Shown here piece by piece: positions 5,714-7,964 of a stretch of DNA of 7,964 nucleotides. The translations under genes were made by a program, and so were the position numbers. The notes beneath the pieces were generated by a model. That model was not told where the DNA came from, made no database searches, and saw nothing but the letters and a program-made list of their open reading frames with translations. The number at the start of each line of letters is the position of its first letter. Within the stretch, counting starts at the first letter, position 1. Source of the DNA: an uncultured Pseudomonadota bacterium. Its GTDB lineage: Bacteria; Myxococcota_A; UBA796; GCA-2862545. The DNA lies in NCBI GenBank assembly GCA_937891875.1, contig CALATR010001051.1:1-7964 (forward strand), read 5' to 3'.

Positions 5714-5738
5714 CGCTCAGCCCCTCCGCTTCCGCCGG

Positions 5739-6737
5739 CTACCGCCCCAGCCCCATGGCTTGCTTCGCCCGCGCCAGAACCACGTTCGCCTGGGCGTTGG
5801 CGCGCTCGGCGCCCCGCTCCAGGATCGCGTCGAGCACGCTCTCATCACCGCGCAGCTCCTCGTAGCGGGCCCGCAGGGGGGCGAGCTCCGCCTCCGCCGC
5901 GGCGATGAGGTCCGCCTTGAGGTAGCCGTAGCCGCGGCCGTCGTAGCGCTTGCCGATCTCCGCCGGGTCTTCCCCGGTGAACGCCGCGAACATGCCCAGC
6001 AGGTTCCGGATCCCCGGGCTCGCGTCCTCGTAGATCGTGCACGTGCCGGAGTCGGTCTTGGCGCGGTTGATCTTCTTCTTCACCTGCTTGGGCGTGTCCA
6101 GCAGCCCGATGGCGTGGCCCGGCCGCTCGACGGCGGTGGACTTGCTCATCTTGGCCTCGGGGTCGTCCAGCCCCATGATGCGCGCACCCTGCTTCGGGAT
6201 CATGGGCTTCGGAAGGTGGAAGACGTCGCCGAAGCGGTGGTTGAAGCGCTCCGCCAGGTCGCGGGTCAGCTCGATGTGCTGCTTCTGGTCCGCGCCCACC
6301 GGCACGAGGTCGGCGTCGTAGAGCAGGATGTCGGCCGCCTGGAGCACCGGGTAGGTGAGCAGGCCCGTGCCGACGCCCTCGTTGTCGCCGCCCTTGACCT
6401 TGAACTGGGTCATGCGCTTGAGCCAGCCCATGGGGGCCATGCAGGTCAGGATCCAGGCCAGCTCCGCGTGCGCGGGCACGTCAGACTGCACGAAGATCGT
6501 GGCCTTGTCGGGATCGATGCCCGCCGCGATGTAGATCGCCGCCACCGACCGGATCGCCTCGCGCAGGCGCGCGGGATCGACCGCCTCGGGCACGGTGATG
6601 GCGTGCATGTCGACCACGCAGAAGAAGGTGTCGTAGTCGTCGACCATGCCGCGCCAGTTCCGGAGCGCACCCAGGTAGTTTCCGATGTGCAGGATTCCGG
6701 TGGGCTGGACGCCCGAGAGCACGCGCTGGCGGGACAT
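5739..6737 (-). CDS. trpS: Tryptophanyl-tRNA synthetase
   Basis: A 332-residue class I aminoacyl-tRNA synthetase that activates tryptophan with ATP and charges tRNA-Trp in the cytoplasm; the length is normal for bacteria. The HIGH-type motif is HIGN at 17-20 in QPTGILHIGNYLGAL, and the KMSKS loop is at 196-200 in DPEAKMSKS. Family-typical stretches include VVDMHAIT, GLLTYPVLQAADILLY and VPVGADQKQHIELTRDLA. The ATG at 6737 fits because the conserved sequence begins within five residues and GAGGAGGAAG ends 6 bases upstream. The same frame stays open for over 320 codons upstream, but that part is a shadow of the adaptor gene on the other strand. The gene converges on the second thioredoxin-SAF gene with 25 bases between stop codons, and is divergent from the adaptor gene. 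No T-box or attenuator is evident in the 87-base leader region. Confidence 0.97.
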   Translation of the reverse strand: MSRQRVLSGVQPTGILHIGNYLGALRNWRGMVDDYDTFFCVVDMHAITVPEAVDPARLREAIRSVAAIYIAAGIDPDKATIFVQSDVPAHAELAWILTCMAPMGWLKRMTQFKVKGGDNEGVGTGLLTYPVLQAADILLYDADLVPVGADQKQHIELTRDLAERFNHRFGDVFHLPKPMIPKQGARIMGLDDPEAKMSKSTAVERPGHAIGLLDTPKQVKKKINRAKTDSGTCTIYEDASPGIRNLLGMFAAFTGEDPAEIGKRYDGRGYGYLKADLIAAAEAELAPLRARYEELRGDESVLDAILERGAERANAQANVVLARAKQAMGLGR

Positions 6738-6784
6738 GACGATCTTCCTCCTCACGGGGCCACGGGCGTAACCGCTGGGGTCTG

Positions 6785-6801
6785 GCGGCACACCCCTTGC
6801 A
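6785..6801 (+). promoter_or_regulatory. Candidate sigma-54 promoter of the adaptor gene
   Basis: CGGCACA-CCCC-TTGCA matches the sigma-54 consensus TGGCACG-N4-TTGCW with the correct spacing: the -24 GG is at 6787-6788 and the -12 GC at 6799-6800, 12 bases apart. Mismatches are C for T before GG and A for the last G of the first block. Transcription would begin near 6811-6812, giving a leader of about 13 bases that still includes the AGGAGG at 6815-6820. Such matches arise by chance in GC-rich DNA, so confidence is limited. Confidence 0.35.
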
Positions 6802-6824
6802 GCCTCTCCGACCCAGGAGGCCGC

Positions 6825-7964
6825 ATGCAGGTCCACGAGGCACCCGAAGGCAAGCAGCCGGACGGTCAGGCCGAGCCCCCGAGCACCACCCCCGACCCCG
6901 AAGTCGCCGAGACCCTGCGCCAGGGACGCCGCCGACCCGGTCGCTGGCTGCTGGTGGCCCTGGGTGCAATCGCACTGATCGCCCTGCTCACCTGGGTCTT
7001 CTGGCCCACCTCGGGGGAGCAGGCGCGGTGGGAGCTGGGTCAGGTGGCCCAGCACGACCTGGTGGTGCAGGTCACCGCGGTCGGACCCCTGGCCGCCTTG
7101 GACACGGTCGAGGTGGGCTCGGACCTGTCCGGCCGTATCGAGCGCGTGCTGGTCGAGGTCAACGACCACGTCATCGTCGGACAGGAGCTCGCCCGCATCG
7201 AGCCCGCCCGGTACGAGAACGCGGTCGCCCAGGCCGAGGCGAGCGTCGCCCAGGCCCGCGCGTCCCTGCGCCAGGCCCAGGTCCAGCTCGAGGCCACCCA
7301 GCTCGACCTCGGCCGCGCCCAGCGCCTGGCGAAGTCCAACGCCATCACCCAGGCCGAGCTCGACACCGCGCGGATCACCCACGAGGCCCAGCAGGCCAGC
7401 GTCGCCGCCGCCCGCGCCAGCCTCGCCTACCAGCAGGCCGCCCTCGCCCGGGCCAAGGAGGACCTCGCCGACAGCGTCATCGTCTCCCCCATCGACGGCG
7501 TCGTCACCCAGCGCCACGTCGACCCCGGCCAGACCGTCGTGTCCTCGCTCCAGGCGACCCCGCTGTTCGAGGTCGCGTCGGACCTGGCCCAGATGGAGGC
7601 CGAAGTCGCGGTGGACGAGGCGGACATCGGCCGGGTGAGCGCCGGCCAGCCCGCGACCTTCACCGTCACCGCCTGGCCCGACCGCACCTTCAACGCCGTC
7701 GTGCACTCGGTCGACATCGCCCCCGACCCCAACGAGACGGTGGTGGTCTACGACGCCGAGCTGAGGCTGGACAACGCGGATCTGGCGCTTCGACCTGGCA
7801 TGACGGCCACCGCCGAGATCGAGGTCGGCCGGCTCGAGGGCGTGCTCCTCGTGCCCTCCGCCGCCCTGCGCTACAGCCCGAAGATCATGCTCCAGGGCGG
7901 GCGCATGGTCGGCGAGGTCTCGGGCGACCAGCCGAAGGTCTGGACCCTGAAGAACGACACCCCG
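6825..7964 (+). CDS. MacA/HlyD-type periplasmic adaptor of an efflux system (partial)
   Basis: The first 380 codons of a membrane fusion protein; it runs off the right edge without a stop. These proteins link an inner-membrane transporter to an outer-membrane channel. Residues 1-40 are a polar, Pro- and Glu-rich cytoplasmic tail ending in a basic RRRPGR, followed by one membrane anchor (about 41-60, WLLVALGAIALIALLTWVFW). Next come the first half of the lipoyl-like domain (VEVGSDLSGRIERVLVEVND), a coiled coil at about 125-210 rich in Ala, Gln and Arg heptads, the second lipoyl half (VIVSPIDGVVTQRHVDPGQTV), and a beta-barrel domain (VDEADIGRVSAGQPATFTV). The domain order is that of MacA-like adaptors, which usually sit beside a MacB-type ABC transporter; that gene would lie beyond the window. 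AGGAGG lies 4 bases before the ATG. The cargo is unknown. Confidence 0.92.
   Translation, partial: MQVHEAPEGKQPDGQAEPPSTTPDPEVAETLRQGRRRPGRWLLVALGAIALIALLTWVFWPTSGEQARWELGQVAQHDLVVQVTAVGPLAALDTVEVGSDLSGRIERVLVEVNDHVIVGQELARIEPARYENAVAQAEASVAQARASLRQAQVQLEATQLDLGRAQRLAKSNAITQAELDTARITHEAQQASVAAARASLAYQQAALARAKEDLADSVIVSPIDGVVTQRHVDPGQTVVSSLQATPLFEVASDLAQMEAEVAVDEADIGRVSAGQPATFTVTAWPDRTFNAVVHSVDIAPDPNETVVVYDAELRLDNADLALRPGMTATAEIEVGRLEGVLLVPSAALRYSPKIMLQGGRMVGEVSGDQPKVWTLKNDTP

Noticed and set aside
5704..5721. Inverted repeat GCTGA-N8-TCAGC at the end of the second thioredoxin-SAF gene, possible terminator
   Set aside because: The stem has only 5 pairs, spans the stop codon and is not followed by a T-run on either strand, so a terminator is not supported.
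6738..7706. N-terminal extension of TrpS by more than 320 residues
   Set aside because: It is Gly/Asp/Val/Leu repetitive sequence lying opposite the adaptor gene, and the conserved TrpS sequence with a good ribosome site begins at 6737.

Overview
The window is very GC-rich, with almost every third codon position G or C, and it is densely packed: no gap between genes exceeds about 130 bases. Base composition, the spread of gene families (a Gly-rich surface protein tail, a DsbA-like/SAF fusion pair, a possible sigma-54 promoter) and frequent GTG starts suggest a free-living Gram-negative bacterium of the myxobacterial or broader deltaproteobacterial kind. This placement is an inference. No rRNA, tRNA, CRISPR array, transposase or phage gene was found, so this looks like chromosomal backbone rather than an obvious mobile region.

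Layout. (1) Positions 2-97 hold the last 31 codons of a glycine-rich protein on the + strand. (2) Facing it on the - strand is a two-gene unit: a tRNA-dihydrouridine synthase (1866-733) whose stop overlaps by one base the start of an AlkB-type 2-oxoglutarate/Fe(II) dioxygenase (733-110). (3) A 130-base divergent gap at 1867-1996 carries a tandem repeat and an inverted repeat that could be an operator. (4) A + strand run follows: a 61-residue membrane protein (1997-2182), a TetR-family repressor (2244-2873), the 23S rRNA pseudouridine synthase RluE (2867-3403, overlapping the repressor by 7 bases), and two tandem exported proteins (3430-4533 and 4556-5713). Each of these two has a signal peptide, a DsbA-like thioredoxin domain and two SAF-like domains. 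(5) Convergent to these is trpS, tryptophanyl-tRNA synthetase (6737-5739). (6) Divergent from trpS is the first 380 codons of a MacA/HlyD-type periplasmic adaptor (6825 to the window end), preceded by a good match to a sigma-54 promoter.

How the parts may work together. Four genes act, or could act, on RNA or tRNA: dus, alkB, rluE and trpS. They lie in different transcription units, so a common function is not shown. The TetR gene is the only regulator, and two palindromes lie upstream of it (1955-1972 and 2184-2198). The pair of thioredoxin-SAF-SAF proteins is the most unusual content. SAF domains are known from periplasmic assembly factors such as CpaB/RcpC (Flp pili) and FlgA (flagellar P ring), and DsbA-like domains handle disulfides in the same compartment. 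A tandem duplicated fusion of the two is an architecture I do not recognise as a described system, and it is the best candidate here for something new.
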